DNA of 64,000 nt from Acidimicrobiia bacterium (GTDB lineage: Bacteria; Actinomycetota; Acidimicrobiia; Acidimicrobiales; Aldehydirespiratoraceae). Below the pieces are notes generated by a model. That model made no database searches, was not told the origin of the DNA, and saw only the letters and a list, made by a program, of their open reading frames with translations. A program made the position numbers and the translations under genes. Positions 31,455 through 42,054 of this stretch are shown here, one piece after another (the stretch's first letter is position 1; every line of letters starts with the position of its first letter). The stretch is taken from positions 170,453 to 234,452 of the forward strand of contig JAJEDD010000018.1 of NCBI GenBank assembly GCA_022821685.1, given 5' to 3'.

Positions 31455-32967
31455 CGCCGGCTGCGCCCAAGCGGCGCAGCAGGTCGAGCGCGGAGCCGCA
31501 CTCGTCGAAGAGGGCGCCCACATGAGCGACGGTGCCCCGGGTCGGCTCGGCCATCGAGACCCGGCGCAGCGAGCCCTCGCCCACATCGAACACGATCGAG
31601 TCCCAGTTGGCCGCCACCACCTCCGCCGCGAAGCGCTGCAGGCAACGGCCCCGGAAGAAGGCCCGGGTATCGGGAGGGGGCTCGGTCATGGCCCAAGCCG
31701 CGTCGGCATCGTCCACCAGCGTCTCGAGCCCGGCGCGGGCCGCCAGCGACCGGCCCGGACGCAGATCGTGGTACTGGATGTCGAGGGCCCGCAGCCGGGC
31801 GTCGTCCCAGTCGAGGCGGTGACGCTCCCGGAAGCCCTCAAGCAGTCGCAGCTTGGCCACCCAGTCGATCTGCGACGAGAGCTCCCGCGGGTCTCGCTCC
31901 AAGCCCGCCAGCACCGCCTCCCAGCGGCTCAGCACCTCGTGAGCCACCTCGCCGCCCACTGCGTCGGCACCCCGCGCGTCCACATAGGCCCGGGCCGCGG
32001 CCAGCAGCTCCCACTGCGCGCCCAGCGCGGTGATGGTGGATCCGTCGACCAGTTCCAGCGGCGCCCGCAGCGACAGGTCGCGGCTCACCTGGCGCAGAGC
32101 CGCCACCGGCGAGGCGAAGCGCAGCTCGCGCCCCGCGGCGTCGTCCTCGGTGAGGGCCATGACCAGCGCCGTGGTGCCCAGCTTGAGAAACGTGGCGGCC
32201 TGCGCCATGTTGGCGTCGCCCACGATCACGTGCAGGCGCCGATACTTGGCCGCATCGGCGTGGGGCTCGTCGCGGGTGTTGACGATGGGGCGCTTGAGGG
32301 TGGTCTCGAGGCCGACCTCCTCCTCGATGAAGTCGGCCCGCTGCGAGATCTGGTAGCCGGCCTCGTCGAGGCGCATTCCGGAGGTCTCGCTGCCCAGCTT
32401 GCCCGCCCCGCAGTAGATCTGGCGGGTGACGAAGTGCGCGGTGGCGGCGGTGACGATGCGCGAGAACGGCACCGAGCGGCCCACCAGATAGTTCTCGTGG
32501 CAGCCGTAGCTGTTGCCCTTGCCGTCGGAGTTGTTCTTGTAGAGCACGATCTCCTCGTCGGGGGCCAGCAGCATCCGCACCGTCTCCATGGAGCGGGCCG
32601 CGATCAGCTCGGCGGCCCGGTCGTACAGCACCGCGGCTCGGGCGTCGGCGCACTCGGGGGTGGACAGCTCGGGGTGGGCGTGGTCGACGTAGTAGCGGGC
32701 GCCGTTGGTGAGCACCGCGTTGACCAGATGGGTCTCGATCTCGGGGGCCAGAGAGCCGGCGCCGGCGCCGCCCCGGGCATCGTTGCCGGGAGTCTCGTCG
32801 GTGAAGTCCCAGCCCACCGCGGCCTGGCCCGGCTCGGGCGACTGGCCGGTGGCGATCAGATAGGCGTTGATCAGCAGCGACGACGCCGAGATCGGATTGG
32901 GCTCCGCCGCCCCCCGATGGACTATGCCGTACTCAGTCTCAAGGCCGAGCGTCTTGGGGACAGCCAT
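31450..32967 (-). CDS. dop: Deamidase/depupylase of Pup, Dop
   Basis: A 505-residue PafA homologue. It converts Pup-GGQ to Pup-GGE and removes Pup from conjugates. KTLGLETEYGIVHRG opens the active site. A long Dop-loop insertion follows (about 38-75, rich in Gly and Ala: TDETPGNDARGGAGAGSLAP), then [40 protein letters not shown] and [20 protein letters not shown]. The Dop-loop distinguishes it from PafA. It lies upstream of pup. Confidence 0.95.
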   Translation of the reverse strand: MAVPKTLGLETEYGIVHRGAAEPNPISASSLLINAYLIATGQSPEPGQAAVGWDFTDETPGNDARGGAGAGSLAPEIETHLVNAVLTNGARYYVDHAHPELSTPECADARAAVLYDRAAELIAARSMETVRMLLAPDEEIVLYKNNSDGKGNSYGCHENYLVGRSVPFSRIVTAATAHFVTRQIYCGAGKLGSETSGMRLDEAGYQISQRADFIEEEVGLETTLKRPIVNTRDEPHADAAKYRRLHVIVGDANMAQAATFLKLGTTALVMALTEDDAAGRELRFASPVAALRQVSRDLSLRAPLELVDGSTITALGAQWELLAAARAYVDARGADAVGGEVAHEVLSRWEAVLAGLERDPRELSSQIDWVAKLRLLEGFRERHRLDWDDARLRALDIQYHDLRPGRSLAARAGLETLVDDADAAWAMTEPPPDTRAFFRGRCLQRFAAEVVAANWDSIVFDVGEGSLRRVSMAEPTRGTVAHVGALFDECGSALDLLRRLGAAGA

Positions 32968-33010
32968 GGCGCCCGACGCTACAGAGGACGGTGCCGGTAG
33001 GGGTCGTCCG

Positions 33011-33790
33011 CTAGAGGATCTGGGAGAGGAACAGTCTGGTGCGCTCCTCTTCTGGGCTGGTGAAGAAGTGCTCCGGCGTGCCCGTCTCCACGATCTGGCC
33101 GTCCTCCATGAAGATCACCCGGTCGGCGACCTCCCGGGCGAAGCCCATCTCGTGGGTCACCACCATCATGGTCATGCCCGAGGTGGCCAGCTCCTTCATC
33201 ACGTCGAGCACCTCCTTGATCATCTCGGGGTCGAGCGCCGAGGTGGGCTCGTCGAACAGCATGATCCGCGGCTCCATGGCCAGCGCCCGGGCGATGGCCA
33301 CCCGCTGCTGCTGGCCGCCCGAGAGCTGGCCCGGATACTTCTCGGCCTGCTCGGGTATGCCGACCCGCTCCAGCAGCGAGCGGGCCAGTTCCTCGGTCTC
33401 GCGCTTGGGCTTCTTGCGCACCCAGATCGGGGCCAGCGTGATGTTGTCGAGCACGGTCAGATGGGGGAAGAGGTTGAACTGCTGGAACACCATGCCCACC
33501 TCGGAGCGGATCTTCTCGATGTTGCGCAGGTCGTTGGTGAGCTCCACCCCGTCCACCACGATGCGGCCCTCCTGGTGGACCTCGAGCCGGTTGATGCAGC
33601 GGATCCAGGTGGACTTGCCCGAGCCCGACGGCCCGAGCACCACCACCACCTCCCGCTCCTTGATCACCGCAGAGATGCCGTCGAGGGCCTGGAAGTCGCC
33701 GAACCACTTGTTCACCCCCTCGCACACGATCATGTCGTCGCGGGCGGCGAGCTCCGCGGTCACGGCGGTGGTGGCGTCGCTGACGCTCAT
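33011..33790 (-). CDS. Polar amino-acid ABC transporter ATPase (AapP/GlnQ-like)
   Basis: A 259-residue ATPase. Walker [22 protein letters not shown]-loop [20 protein letters not shown], signature [20 protein letters not shown], Walker [16 protein letters not shown] and H-loop [18 protein letters not shown] are all intact. The family drives uptake of glutamate, glutamine or general L-amino acids. It is the last gene of the minus-strand transporter set located between mpa and dop. Confidence 0.93.
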   Translation of the reverse strand: MSVSDATTAVTAELAARDDMIVCEGVNKWFGDFQALDGISAVIKEREVVVVLGPSGSGKSTWIRCINRLEVHQEGRIVVDGVELTNDLRNIEKIRSEVGMVFQQFNLFPHLTVLDNITLAPIWVRKKPKRETEELARSLLERVGIPEQAEKYPGQLSGGQQQRVAIARALAMEPRIMLFDEPTSALDPEMIKEVLDVMKELATSGMTMMVVTHEMGFAREVADRVIFMEDGQIVETGTPEHFFTSPEEERTRLFLSQIL

Positions 33791-33830
33791 GGCTTGATCC
33801 CCCTGCGGTGTTGGTCGGCGGGCAGCACGG

Positions 33831-35765
33831 CTAGCGCTCCCCCACTCCCAGCTTCTTCTCCAGCCGCTGGCTGTGCTTGGACATGCTGTAGGCGAAGATC
33901 CAGTAGACGAGGCACACGAACAGCAGCCCCTCGCGCTTCACGCCGAGGAACTGCGTCTGGGCCGGGATCACGCTGTTGGCCATCCTCAGCAGGTCGAAGA
34001 TCCCGATGATGGCCAGCAGCGACGTCTCCTTGAAGGTGGCGATCATCTGGCCCACCAGCGGCGGTATCGACACCCGCAGCGCCTGAGGCAGCACGATGAA
34101 CACGGTGCGCTGCACGCCGGTGAGCCCCACCGCGTCGGACGCCTCGAACTGGCCGCGGCGGATCGACTGCAGCCCGCCGCGCACGTTCTCGGCCAGGTAG
34201 GCGGCCGAGAAGAAGGTGTAGCCGAGGGTGGCCGCCGCGATCAGGCTGATGCTCATACCGTCGGGCAGGAACAGCTTCAGGATCACCGCGCAGAAGATCA
34301 GGATGGTGATCAGCGGCACCCCCCGGATCACCTCGATGAAGCTGGTGGCCAGCACCCGGAAGATGGGCAGCTTGGAGGTGCGGGCCAGCGCCAGCAGCAC
34401 CCCGAGCGGGAACGAGAACAGCAGCGTGAACACGGCCACGATCACAGTGACCGCGAACCCGCCGATCAGCGCCTCGGTCGGGGTCTCCACCGTGGAGGGG
34501 GTGTTCATGATGGTGGCCATGTAGTGGAACACCGCCGTGACCGCTGCCCAGCCCCCCAGCAGCCGCAGCCGCTGGGCCCGCTCGCCCGCGAAGTTGTGGG
34601 CCAGCAGCGCGGCCAGCGCCAGCAGCAGGAAGCTCAGCCGCACCTTCTGGAGCATCGAGTACCAGCCGAAGAAGGCGGCCACCCAGTTGAACGCGGCCAC
34701 GCCGACCAGCCCGGTGGCGATGATCCGGCCCAGTTCGCCGATGCGGGGATCGGTGAGCAGCCACAGCACCGCCGCGCCGCCGACCGCGAACAGCACCGCC
34801 AGTGGGATGTCGACGGTGGCGACGCGCCCCCAGTCGAGGGCCGGGTCGCGCAGCACCACCCAGTACAGCACGAACGGGCTCAACAGCCAGGCCAGGTTGA
34901 GCGCCACCCGCACGCCGCCTCCGGCCCCAGCCCGGCGCAGCTGCCGGCCCGTGGCGATGGCGGCGATCAGCAGCACCCACATCACCGTCCACGGCAGCTT
35001 GGTGGTCATGGCCACGGTGCGGCCCGGCTCGGCGATGAACTCTCCGTCGGCGAAGGCGTAGTGGCCCCACGGATAGACCCAGGCCGAGGCCACCAGCAGC
35101 CCGACCAGCGCCACGAACATCTCCACCGACGGCACGAAGGTTTTGCGGCGGCGCTCGTCGCCCAGCAGATGCCACAGCGCCGCCCCCGCGCCCACCAGCA
35201 CCGCCGCGGCCAGCCACCAGGCCCAGCGGTCGGCCATCGCCGCCGCGAACGACTCGCGCAGTACGCCGTCGTCGTCTCGCAGCACCTCGCCGTCGGCGTC
35301 CTTGAGGACCGACGGCTCGCGCAGCACCACGCCCAGCGCCACCGCGCTGCCGACGCCGATCAGGTTGAGCGAGAGCTTCTTCATCGAGACGCCCCGGCCC
35401 CGGCCCGCCAGCAGGCCCACCGACAGCCCGGCCAGCACCACGATGGTGCCCACGCACACCCAGATGCGTATGTACTGCTCCTCGGGGTAGGCGTGGGTGA
35501 ACAGCAGCCGCAGGTTGGTGCGCACCGCGTCCCATTCGCGCTCCTCGCTGAAGGTGAAGTTGAGCAGGCCGCGGGCCACCAGCAGGCTGAACAGCCCGAA
35601 AACCACGGTGAGCACCGAGTTGAACGGGGTGGAGAAGAGGTTCTGGCGCACCCACTGGCGAGCCGACAGGCTGGGCTCCTCAGGCTTCTGGGCCGGCTCC
35701 GCCTCGCCGGCCCACGGCTCGACCGCATCGACGTTGGCGGCGACAGGATCCATGGGCAGGCCCAT
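33831..35765 (-). CDS. Amino-acid ABC permease (AapM-like, enlarged)
   Basis: A 644-residue permease. The C-terminal ~240 residues are the BPD_transp_1 domain of the HisM/GlnP family, with [40 protein letters not shown] and the EAA-type loop [24 protein letters not shown]. The preceding ~400 residues hold several additional membrane segments (e.g. [40 protein letters not shown]) beyond the AapM norm of about 380. The start [16 protein letters not shown] lies 1 bp past the previous stop. Confidence 0.88.
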   Translation of the reverse strand: MGLPMDPVAANVDAVEPWAGEAEPAQKPEEPSLSARQWVRQNLFSTPFNSVLTVVFGLFSLLVARGLLNFTFSEEREWDAVRTNLRLLFTHAYPEEQYIRIWVCVGTIVVLAGLSVGLLAGRGRGVSMKKLSLNLIGVGSAVALGVVLREPSVLKDADGEVLRDDDGVLRESFAAAMADRWAWWLAAAVLVGAGAALWHLLGDERRRKTFVPSVEMFVALVGLLVASAWVYPWGHYAFADGEFIAEPGRTVAMTTKLPWTVMWVLLIAAIATGRQLRRAGAGGGVRVALNLAWLLSPFVLYWVVLRDPALDWGRVATVDIPLAVLFAVGGAAVLWLLTDPRIGELGRIIATGLVGVAAFNWVAAFFGWYSMLQKVRLSFLLLALAALLAHNFAGERAQRLRLLGGWAAVTAVFHYMATIMNTPSTVETPTEALIGGFAVTVIVAVFTLLFSFPLGVLLALARTSKLPIFRVLATSFIEVIRGVPLITILIFCAVILKLFLPDGMSISLIAAATLGYTFFSAAYLAENVRGGLQSIRRGQFEASDAVGLTGVQRTVFIVLPQALRVSIPPLVGQMIATFKETSLLAIIGIFDLLRMANSVIPAQTQFLGVKREGLLFVCLVYWIFAYSMSKHSQRLEKKLGVGER

Positions 35766-35766
35766 C

Positions 35767-37332
35767 TCAGCGCTCCACGATCTTCATGCGGACGTTGAAG
35801 AAGTTGACCACCACCGAGATGGTCAGCGAGCAGGCCAGGTAGAACAGCATCCAGATGGCCACCACCTCGAGGGTCTTGCCGGTCTGGTTGTAGACGGTCT
35901 GGCCGACCTGGACGATGTCGGTGTAGCCGATGGCGATGGCCAGCGAGGTGTTCTTGGTGAGGTTGAGGTACTGGTTGCCCAGCGGCGGCAGGATCACCCG
36001 GAATGCCTGGGGCAGGATCACCCGCCGCAGCATGGTGACGCGCCGCAGCCCCACCGCCTGGGCCGCCTCGGTCTGTCCCTTGGGCACGGCCAGGATCCCG
36101 CCCCGCACGATCTCGGCGATGAACCCGGCGGTGTAGAGGACCACCCCGAAGTACACCGCGGCCAGGCCCTGGGTGAGGTTGAGCCCCGACGGCCCGTAGT
36201 TGGGGAAGTTGCCGAGCTGCTCGATGTCGGGGCGCTTGACGTCGATGGGCGCCCCGGTGCGACCGTTGCCGAACTTCTCGGAGAGCCATCCGAAGAAGCC
36301 GTTGTCGAAGCGGAGCCAGTCGATGCCGCGCCCGCCGGCGAGGTCGAGCAGCACGCTCGACAGGCTGGGCACGGTCACCGCCACCACGATGACCACCGCC
36401 GACCCCGCGGCGGCGAAGATGATGCGGAACCGGTCGTCGTCGGTGAGCTTGGTGAGGCCCGCGGGGGTGCGCCGCCGGGCCAGGAACCGCCTGATCCACC
36501 ACACCGCGGCGGCCACCGCCAGCGCCGAGATGACGGCCTGCACGACGGTTTGGCTCAGCGAGTCGATGATGTCGGCCACCAGGCCGAAGATGGCGCCCAC
36601 CCAGCCGAAGATCGGGTGCGCGAACCATCCGACCGCGGCGAAGGCGCCCAGCACCGCCGCGAAGCTCAGCACCGGGTAGGTCTCGCGGCCGGTGTCGTCG
36701 TGGAGGCGCAGCCGGCGGCGCATCACCCACCGCCCCACCAGCGCGCCGATCAGCAGGAAGACCAGCCACTGGTAGAAGCCGTCGCTGATATGCACCCGCG
36801 GGATCGACACGCCCTTGTTGGAGAGGTGCAGCCAGCCGTGGATGGGCTCGCCCACCGCCTCCACCCGGGGCAGGCTGGCGATCACCACAAAGATCAAGAT
36901 GATCTGCACCAGCAGCGGAATGTTGCGCATCGTCTCCACGAACACGCTGCACATCCGCTTCACGACCCAGTTGCTCGACAGCCGGCCCACGCCGACCAGG
37001 ACGCCGAGGATGGTGGCCGCGATGATCCCGCCTATGGCCAGGCGGATGGTGTTGACCGCTCCCGACAGCAGGGCCCGCCCGCTGGTGTGGGGGTCGGTGT
37101 CGATGCCCGAGCCCAGGTCGCTGCCCAGAGCCGTGCCCAGAAAGTCGAAGCCGGTGGCGATCTTCTTCTCTTCGAGGTTGCCCTGGGCCTGGGTGGCCAG
37201 GAAGAACAGGGTGAACAGCACCAGCAGCAGGGCAACGACCTGGGCCAGCCACTTGAGGACGGTGGCGTCCCGGTAGAAGGGGGGGCGCCGAGCCTGGGTG
37301 GCCGCCAGCGTGGCCTGGTCGGTGTTGGACAC
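35767..37332 (-). CDS. Amino-acid ABC permease (AapQ-like, enlarged)
   Basis: A 521-residue permease paralogous to the following gene. It carries two parts of the HisM/GlnP-type core: an N-terminal AIGGIIAATILGVLVGVGRL and VFVETMRNIPLLVQIILIFV. A central insertion with several membrane helices (near 180-330) follows, then the EAA loop TEAAQAVGLRRVTMLRRVIL and KNTSLAIAIGYTDIVQVGQT. About 120 residues longer than rhizobial AapQ. It lies 145 bp after the binding-protein gene, with a hairpin between. Confidence 0.88.
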   Translation of the reverse strand: MSNTDQATLAATQARRPPFYRDATVLKWLAQVVALLLVLFTLFFLATQAQGNLEEKKIATGFDFLGTALGSDLGSGIDTDPHTSGRALLSGAVNTIRLAIGGIIAATILGVLVGVGRLSSNWVVKRMCSVFVETMRNIPLLVQIILIFVVIASLPRVEAVGEPIHGWLHLSNKGVSIPRVHISDGFYQWLVFLLIGALVGRWVMRRRLRLHDDTGRETYPVLSFAAVLGAFAAVGWFAHPIFGWVGAIFGLVADIIDSLSQTVVQAVISALAVAAAVWWIRRFLARRRTPAGLTKLTDDDRFRIIFAAAGSAVVIVVAVTVPSLSSVLLDLAGGRGIDWLRFDNGFFGWLSEKFGNGRTGAPIDVKRPDIEQLGNFPNYGPSGLNLTQGLAAVYFGVVLYTAGFIAEIVRGGILAVPKGQTEAAQAVGLRRVTMLRRVILPQAFRVILPPLGNQYLNLTKNTSLAIAIGYTDIVQVGQTVYNQTGKTLEVVAIWMLFYLACSLTISVVVNFFNVRMKIVER

Positions 37333-37383
37333 GCCGGGGCGCCTCCGAGACTTCGCTTGGACGGTCTCGCCGCCCCGAACGGC

Positions 37384-37419
37384 GACGGGGGCCCGGGACC
37401 TGGGTCCCGAACCCCCGTC
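37384..37419 (-). terminator. Intercistronic hairpin between aapJ-like and aapQ-like genes
   Basis: GACGGGGG and CCCCCGTC form the outer stem, and CCGGGACC with GGTCCCG the inner stem, within 36 bp. It lies 58 bp past the binding-protein stop and 51 bp before the permease start. Such structures commonly attenuate or stabilise messages so the binding protein is made in excess; here that role is inferred. Confidence 0.6.
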
Positions 37420-37477
37420 AACCTAGACGAGATTGTCCGGCGGGTGCAGGATTTGCTCCCGCGGAGTGCTGTTGCCC

Positions 37478-38647
37478 TTAGCGGGCGGGCGGTGCGTAGA
37501 TCAGACCACCGTCGAGCCAGCCGGCGTTGGCCGAGCCCTCACGGGTAAGCCCCACCTTGTTGAGGTGGCGCGAATAGATCTCGTCGTAGTTGCCGACCTG
37601 GCGGATGACCTGCCAGAAGGCGTCGGGGGCCAGACCCATGGCGGACTGGAGCTCGCCCTCGCCTCCGAGCAGGCGACCGGCCTCGGCGTCGGGCGGGTTG
37701 GCCGCCATGTCGTCGACGTTGGCGGACGTGATGCCCTTCTCGTCGGCGAGGATGGTGGCGTACACGGTCCAGTTCACAACGTCGGCGAAGCGCGACTCGT
37801 TCTGTCCGTAGGTCGGGCCCAGCGGCTCCTTGGAGATCGGCGTGGGCGGGAAGATCACCCACTCCTCGCCGTCGGGCTGCTGGTTGGCCTTGCGGCCCAC
37901 GAGGGCGGAGCCGTCGGTGGTGACGATGTCGCAGGCGCCCTGGATGAAGTTGGTGGTGACGATGTCGAAGTCCTCGAACGTGTTGAGGGTGATGTCGACA
38001 CCGGCCGCGGCGGCCGCGTCAGCGATGTTCTGCTCGGTGGTGGTGCCCGCGTTGGTGCACACCACCGCGCCGCCGATGTCGCTGACCTGCGACGAGCCCG
38101 AGAAGCCGTCGCCGGCGCGGGCCATCAGCTGCTGGCCGTCGTAATAGGTGGTGGGGCCGAAGTCCATGCCCACCTCGGTGTCGCGGCCCTGGGTCCAGGT
38201 GGTGTTGCGCATCAGCACGTCCACGGCGCCGGTCTGCACCGCGGTGAACCGCTCGGCCGCGGTCAGCGGGGTGAACTCCACCGCGTCGGCGTCGCCGAGG
38301 ATGGCGGCAGCCACGGCACGGCAGTAGTCGGCGTCGAAGCCGGTCTGGGAGCCGTCGGGCTGGGTCTCCGAGAAGGCCACCGCCGCCCCGGACACGCCGC
38401 AGTTCAGCCGGCCCCGGCTGATGATCGTGTCGAGCAGGTCGCCGTCCTGGGTGTCTTCGATGACGTCGGCAGCCGTGGTCGCCGGTGCGTCGGGCTCGTC
38501 GGCGTCGTCGGCTGCCGGTTCGGCTGTCTCGGCGGGAGCCGCGGTGCTGTCGACATCGTCACCGTCATCGCCGCACGAGGCGGCGATCAGGGTGACGGCG
38601 AACAGCACGGCAAGCGCGCGCCAGAGCAGTCGTTTGTTGTGGGTCAC
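37478..38647 (-). CDS. Amino-acid ABC transporter substrate-binding lipoprotein (AapJ-like)
   Basis: A 389-residue extracytoplasmic solute receptor. The N-terminal signal with lipobox is KRLLWRALAVLFAVTLIAAS followed by Cys, then an acidic Ala/Asp linker. The binding domain has GRLNCGVSGAAVAFSETQPD, GFDADYCRAVAAAILGDADA, VEFTPLTAAERFTAVQTGAV and DVLMRNTTWTQGRDTEVGMD, typical of family-3 AapJ. Ligand: probably a broad range of L-amino acids. First gene of the transporter operon; mpa lies upstream on the same strand. Confidence 0.92.
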   Translation of the reverse strand: MTHNKRLLWRALAVLFAVTLIAASCGDDGDDVDSTAAPAETAEPAADDADEPDAPATTAADVIEDTQDGDLLDTIISRGRLNCGVSGAAVAFSETQPDGSQTGFDADYCRAVAAAILGDADAVEFTPLTAAERFTAVQTGAVDVLMRNTTWTQGRDTEVGMDFGPTTYYDGQQLMARAGDGFSGSSQVSDIGGAVVCTNAGTTTEQNIADAAAAAGVDITLNTFEDFDIVTTNFIQGACDIVTTDGSALVGRKANQQPDGEEWVIFPPTPISKEPLGPTYGQNESRFADVVNWTVYATILADEKGITSANVDDMAANPPDAEAGRLLGGEGELQSAMGLAPDAFWQVIRQVGNYDEIYSRHLNKVGLTREGSANAGWLDGGLIYAPPAR

Positions 38648-38777
38648 TGGGTTCCCTCCGTGGTTGGGGTCAATGATGACCCGGCCAGGATATTTGAGTC
38701 TCGGCTGCGATTCAATAGCCGTTTTCGCGAGATTTCGCGGGCGGGGCGACCGGCCGGACGACTCCTTCCGCCGCGCC

Positions 38778-40532
38778 CTAGAGGTATTGGCCGGTCTGCA
38801 CCCTCTCGATGGAGCGGCCCCCCGAGGCCATGTCCTCCTCGTCGCCGGACACCAGCGTGCGGACGAACACGATGCGCTCGCCCTTCTTGCCCGAGATGCG
38901 GGCCCAGTCGTCGGGGTTGGTGGTGTTGGGCAGATCCTCGTGCTCCTTGAACTCCTGGCGAACCGAGGCCAGCAGGTCGCTAGTCATGATGCCGCGGGCC
39001 CCTCCGGCGATCTCCCGCTTGATGGCCAGCTTCTTGGCCCGCCGGACCACGTTCTCGATCATGGCCCCGGAGGCGAAGTCCCGGTAGTACATGATCTCTT
39101 TATCGCCGTTCTGGTAGGTGACCTCCAGGAAGCGGTTGGAGTCGGCGGGCCGGTACATGTCCTCGACCGTCTGCTCGATCATGCCCCGCACCGCCTTGTC
39201 GGGGTCGCCGCCGCCGACGGTGTCAACCATCTCGGCCGCGATGGGCAGGCTCGGGGTGAGGTAGCGGGCGAAGATGGAGGCGGCCGCCTCGGCGTCGGGC
39301 CGCTCGATCTTGATCTTCACGTCGAGGCGGCCGGGACGCAGGATGGCGGGGTCGATGAGATCCTCGCGGTTGGAGGCGCCGATGACGATCACGTTGCGCA
39401 GCGCCTCGACGCCGTCGATCTCGGCCAGCAGCTGGGGCACGATGGTGGACTCGATGTCGGAGCTGATCCCCGAGCCGCGGGTGCGGAACAGCGACTCCAT
39501 CTCGTCGAAGAACACGATCACGGGCCAGCCCTGCTCGCTCTTCTCCCGGGCCCGCTGGAACACCAGGCGGATCTGGCGCTCGGTCTCGCCCACATACTTG
39601 TTGAGCAGCTCGGGCCCCTTGATGTTGAGGAAGAAGCTGCGGGCCCGGGCGTCGCCCGACAGCTCCGACACCTTGCCGGCCAGGCTGTTGGCCACCGCCT
39701 TGGCGATCAGCGTCTTGCCGCAGCCGGGCGGGCCGTAGAGCAGCACGCCCTTGGGGGCGGGCAGGTCGTACTCGGCGAACAGGGTGTGGTGCACGAAGGG
39801 CAGCTCCACCGCGTCGGTGATCTGCTCGATCTGGGCGTCGAGGCCGCCGACGTCCTCGTAGCAGGTGTCGGGCACCTCCTCGAGGATCAGGTCCTCCACC
39901 TCGGGGCGGGGCAGCCGCTCGATCACCAGGTCGCCCGAAGAGTCGATCAGCACGTTGTCGCCGCTGCGGACCGGCCCGTCGGAGACCATGGCGCCGAGCT
40001 CCACCACACGCTCCTCGTCGGCCCGGCCCAGCACCAGGGCCCGGTCGCCGCCCGGCAGCAGCTCCTTGACGGTGGCGACGTCGCCGGTGCGGTCGGGGCG
40101 GCGGGCCAGCACCACGCTGAACGACTCGTTGAGGGCGACCTCCTCGCCGGCCCGCAGGTCGTCGGCGAGGTCGGGATGGACCGCGACCCGCATCTTGCGG
40201 CCCCCGGCCCGCACGTCCACGGTGCCGTCGTCGTTGCAGCCCAGCACGGTGCCGTAGCCGCTGGGGGGCTGGGTGAGCTTCTCGACCTCCTCGCGCAGCG
40301 ACCCGATGTGCTCGCGGGCGTCGCGCAGCATGGTGGTGAGCCGCTCGTTCTGCGACACGGCCTGGGTGAGGCGGCCCTTGGTGTCGGCCAGCCGCTCCTC
40401 GAGCATCCGCACCCGCTTGGGGGCGTCGTGCAGGCGCCGCCGCAGCGACGAGACCTCGCCCTCGAGCTCGGACACGAGCTGGCGCAGACTCTCCAGGTCT
40501 CTGGCTGAATTGCCGGTGCCGGCCTCGCTCAC
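38778..40532 (-). CDS. mpa: Proteasomal ATPase Mpa/ARC
   Basis: A 584-residue AAA+ ring ATPase that recognises Pup, unfolds the tagged protein and feeds it to the 20S core. An N-terminal coiled coil (about 10-85) binds Pup and is followed by OB folds ([39 protein letters not shown]). AAA motifs: [20 protein letters not shown] (Walker A), [18 protein letters not shown] (Walker B) and the sensor region. The C-terminus ends GQYL, the proteasome-docking motif. A MITE lies upstream. Confidence 0.96.
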   Translation of the reverse strand: MSEAGTGNSARDLESLRQLVSELEGEVSSLRRRLHDAPKRVRMLEERLADTKGRLTQAVSQNERLTTMLRDAREHIGSLREEVEKLTQPPSGYGTVLGCNDDGTVDVRAGGRKMRVAVHPDLADDLRAGEEVALNESFSVVLARRPDRTGDVATVKELLPGGDRALVLGRADEERVVELGAMVSDGPVRSGDNVLIDSSGDLVIERLPRPEVEDLILEEVPDTCYEDVGGLDAQIEQITDAVELPFVHHTLFAEYDLPAPKGVLLYGPPGCGKTLIAKAVANSLAGKVSELSGDARARSFFLNIKGPELLNKYVGETERQIRLVFQRAREKSEQGWPVIVFFDEMESLFRTRGSGISSDIESTIVPQLLAEIDGVEALRNVIVIGASNREDLIDPAILRPGRLDVKIKIERPDAEAAASIFARYLTPSLPIAAEMVDTVGGGDPDKAVRGMIEQTVEDMYRPADSNRFLEVTYQNGDKEIMYYRDFASGAMIENVVRRAKKLAIKREIAGGARGIMTSDLLASVRQEFKEHEDLPNTTNPDDWARISGKKGERIVFVRTLVSGDEEDMASGGRSIERVQTGQYL

Positions 40533-40634
40533 GGCTCACCTCCCGTGCGGCTGCGTCGGCGACACCATAGACGGCGCCGGCGCCGGACCGTGCATTTCGC
40601 CGTGTGGCCGCATTCTCGCGAGCCGGGTCGACAG

Positions 40635-40780
40635 GAGGCCGAGCGGGCGAGCGAACTCGGCCCATGCGGGCGAGGCCGTGGGCTGTGATGCCGGGGTCTG
40701 GGCGGCCCGTGAGCGAAGCGAACAAGAGCGGAAATGACCCCGTTGCGGCGCGATGGGCTCTCACCAGTTTGCACTCGCTA
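40635..40780 (+). mobile_element. MITE-like element upstream of mpa
   Basis: About 146 bp. It starts GAGGCCGAGCGGGCGAGCGA, holds the core (GGGCGGCCCGTGAGCGAAGC then GAACAAGAGCGG) and ends CTCTCACCAGTTTGCACTCG, resembling the right terminal repeat, followed by CTAG. It has the same orientation as the copy at 52915, with several substitutions and small insertions. It fills most of the 370-bp divergent gap between mpa and the ferredoxin gene. Confidence 0.7.
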
Positions 40781-40905
40781 CTAGAGATGTTGGCAATGGG
40801 CGGGGCCGCTTGGCAATGTTTGGAACCGCGGGCCGCTATGCTGCGGCGACGAACGGCCCCGGCTCCCAAGATGAGAGCCCCGCCGAGAGAGGTGCCGCTG
40901 CCGAC

Positions 40906-41148
40906 ATGACCGACATGAAGGTCTGGATTGATCAGGACTTGTGCACGGGGGACGGGCTGTGCGAGGAGATCGCCCCCGACGTCTTCACCCTTCTCGACGA
41001 CGGTCTCGCCTATGTGGTCGAGGACGGCAAGGTCTTTTCCGATCCCGGTGGCCCCGATGGCCTGGCCGCGGTTCCCGCGGGCCAGGAGGAGGCCGTCATC
41101 GAGTCGGCCGAGGAATGCCCCGGGGAGTGCATCTTCATAGAGGTGTGA
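40906..41148 (+). CDS. Ferredoxin (3Fe-4S/4Fe-4S single-cluster type)
   Basis: An 80-residue electron carrier. MKVWIDQDLCTGDGLCEEIA and PDVFTLLDDG carry the first cysteines; ESAEECPGECIFIEV carries the last. The CTGDGLC spacing (C-x5-C) and the missing fourth Cys suggest a 3Fe-4S cluster, as in ferredoxins that serve cytochrome P450s. The start is ATG at 40906; ATG at 40915 is also possible. Upstream in-frame codons reach into MITE sequence and are not counted. Divergent from mpa. Confidence 0.85.
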   Translation: MTDMKVWIDQDLCTGDGLCEEIAPDVFTLLDDGLAYVVEDGKVFSDPGGPDGLAAVPAGQEEAVIESAEECPGECIFIEV

Positions 41149-41178
41149 CCGGGCTCGACCCTTGAGCGGGTCGCCCCT

Positions 41179-42054
41179 CTAACCCAGTCGGCCGCAGTCG
41201 GGAAGTTCGGCGGGCTGGTCCAAGTCGGAGCCTTCTAGGAGGCTCTGCACTGCGCTGGCGCGGGTGGCGTAGGCCACCCCGCCTCCGCCGCGCCGAGAGG
41301 CGCCCCAGGTGACGCCCAGCGCGGCGATCCGGCCGTCGAGTTCGGCCACTAGGGCGGCGCCGGAGTCGCCCACCTCGGTGTCGGCTGCCAGCAGCCACGA
41401 GGGGCGCTCGATCACCTCGCCCCCGCCCACCGGCTCGGTGCGCACCGTCACCGGGCGGTCGATGCGGAACGGGGTCGGGTCGGGCGTGCCCTCCTCTTCC
41501 CAGGCCAGCACCGCGCCCCGGGTGCCGTCGGGGGCGGCCTCGCTGAGGGGCAATGGCTGCAGGGCCGCGCCCGGCGCTCGCAGCACCGCGAGGTCGTTGA
41601 TCGGATCGAAGGCCACCGTCACCGCGGCCAGCCTGCGGCCGTCGGCCAACTCGACCTCGGGCGCCTCCATGCCCACCATCAGGTGGGCGATGGTCACCAC
41701 CAGGTCGCCGTCTGCCACCCCGAACCCGCTGCCCTCGCGCACGATCCCCCGGCAGGCCGGGCCGACCACCCTGACCGACGATGCCACCGCCGCAGCCAGA
41801 GCCTCGGGCGAGAGGCCGTGATCGGCGGGCACCGGGCCCGGATCGGGCGGGTCGTCCAACGGCGGCCGGGTAGAGGTCGGGGCTAGATCCGGAGAATCGG
41901 AGGCGGTGGGCGCCTCAGGGATCGGCGCCGGATCGACGGGGGGCGGCTGCTCGCCGTTGTCGCTGATGACCGCGGCCAGCACCGCCGTCCCCAGTGCGGC
42001 TATCGCCAGCACCAGCAACGCGACGACACCGAGGCTTCGCCGCCCCCGAATCAC
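41179..42054 (-). CDS. Membrane-anchored trypsin-like serine protease
   Basis: A 291-residue protein. It starts GTG at 42052-42054, overlapping the trmI stop (GTGA). RSLGVVALLVLAIAALGTAV is a single transmembrane or signal segment, followed by a Pro-rich linker to about 90. The protease domain has EGSGFGVADGDLVVTIAHLM (catalytic His), FDPINDLAVLRAPG (Asp) and EVGDSGAALVAELDGRIAAL (Ser). The arrangement resembles MarP/HtrA-type periplasmic proteases without a PDZ domain. Cell-envelope stress or maturation role is inferred. Confidence 0.85.
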   Translation of the reverse strand: MIRGRRSLGVVALLVLAIAALGTAVLAAVISDNGEQPPPVDPAPIPEAPTASDSPDLAPTSTRPPLDDPPDPGPVPADHGLSPEALAAAVASSVRVVGPACRGIVREGSGFGVADGDLVVTIAHLMVGMEAPEVELADGRRLAAVTVAFDPINDLAVLRAPGAALQPLPLSEAAPDGTRGAVLAWEEEGTPDPTPFRIDRPVTVRTEPVGGGEVIERPSWLLAADTEVGDSGAALVAELDGRIAALGVTWGASRRGGGGVAYATRASAVQSLLEGSDLDQPAELPDCGRLG

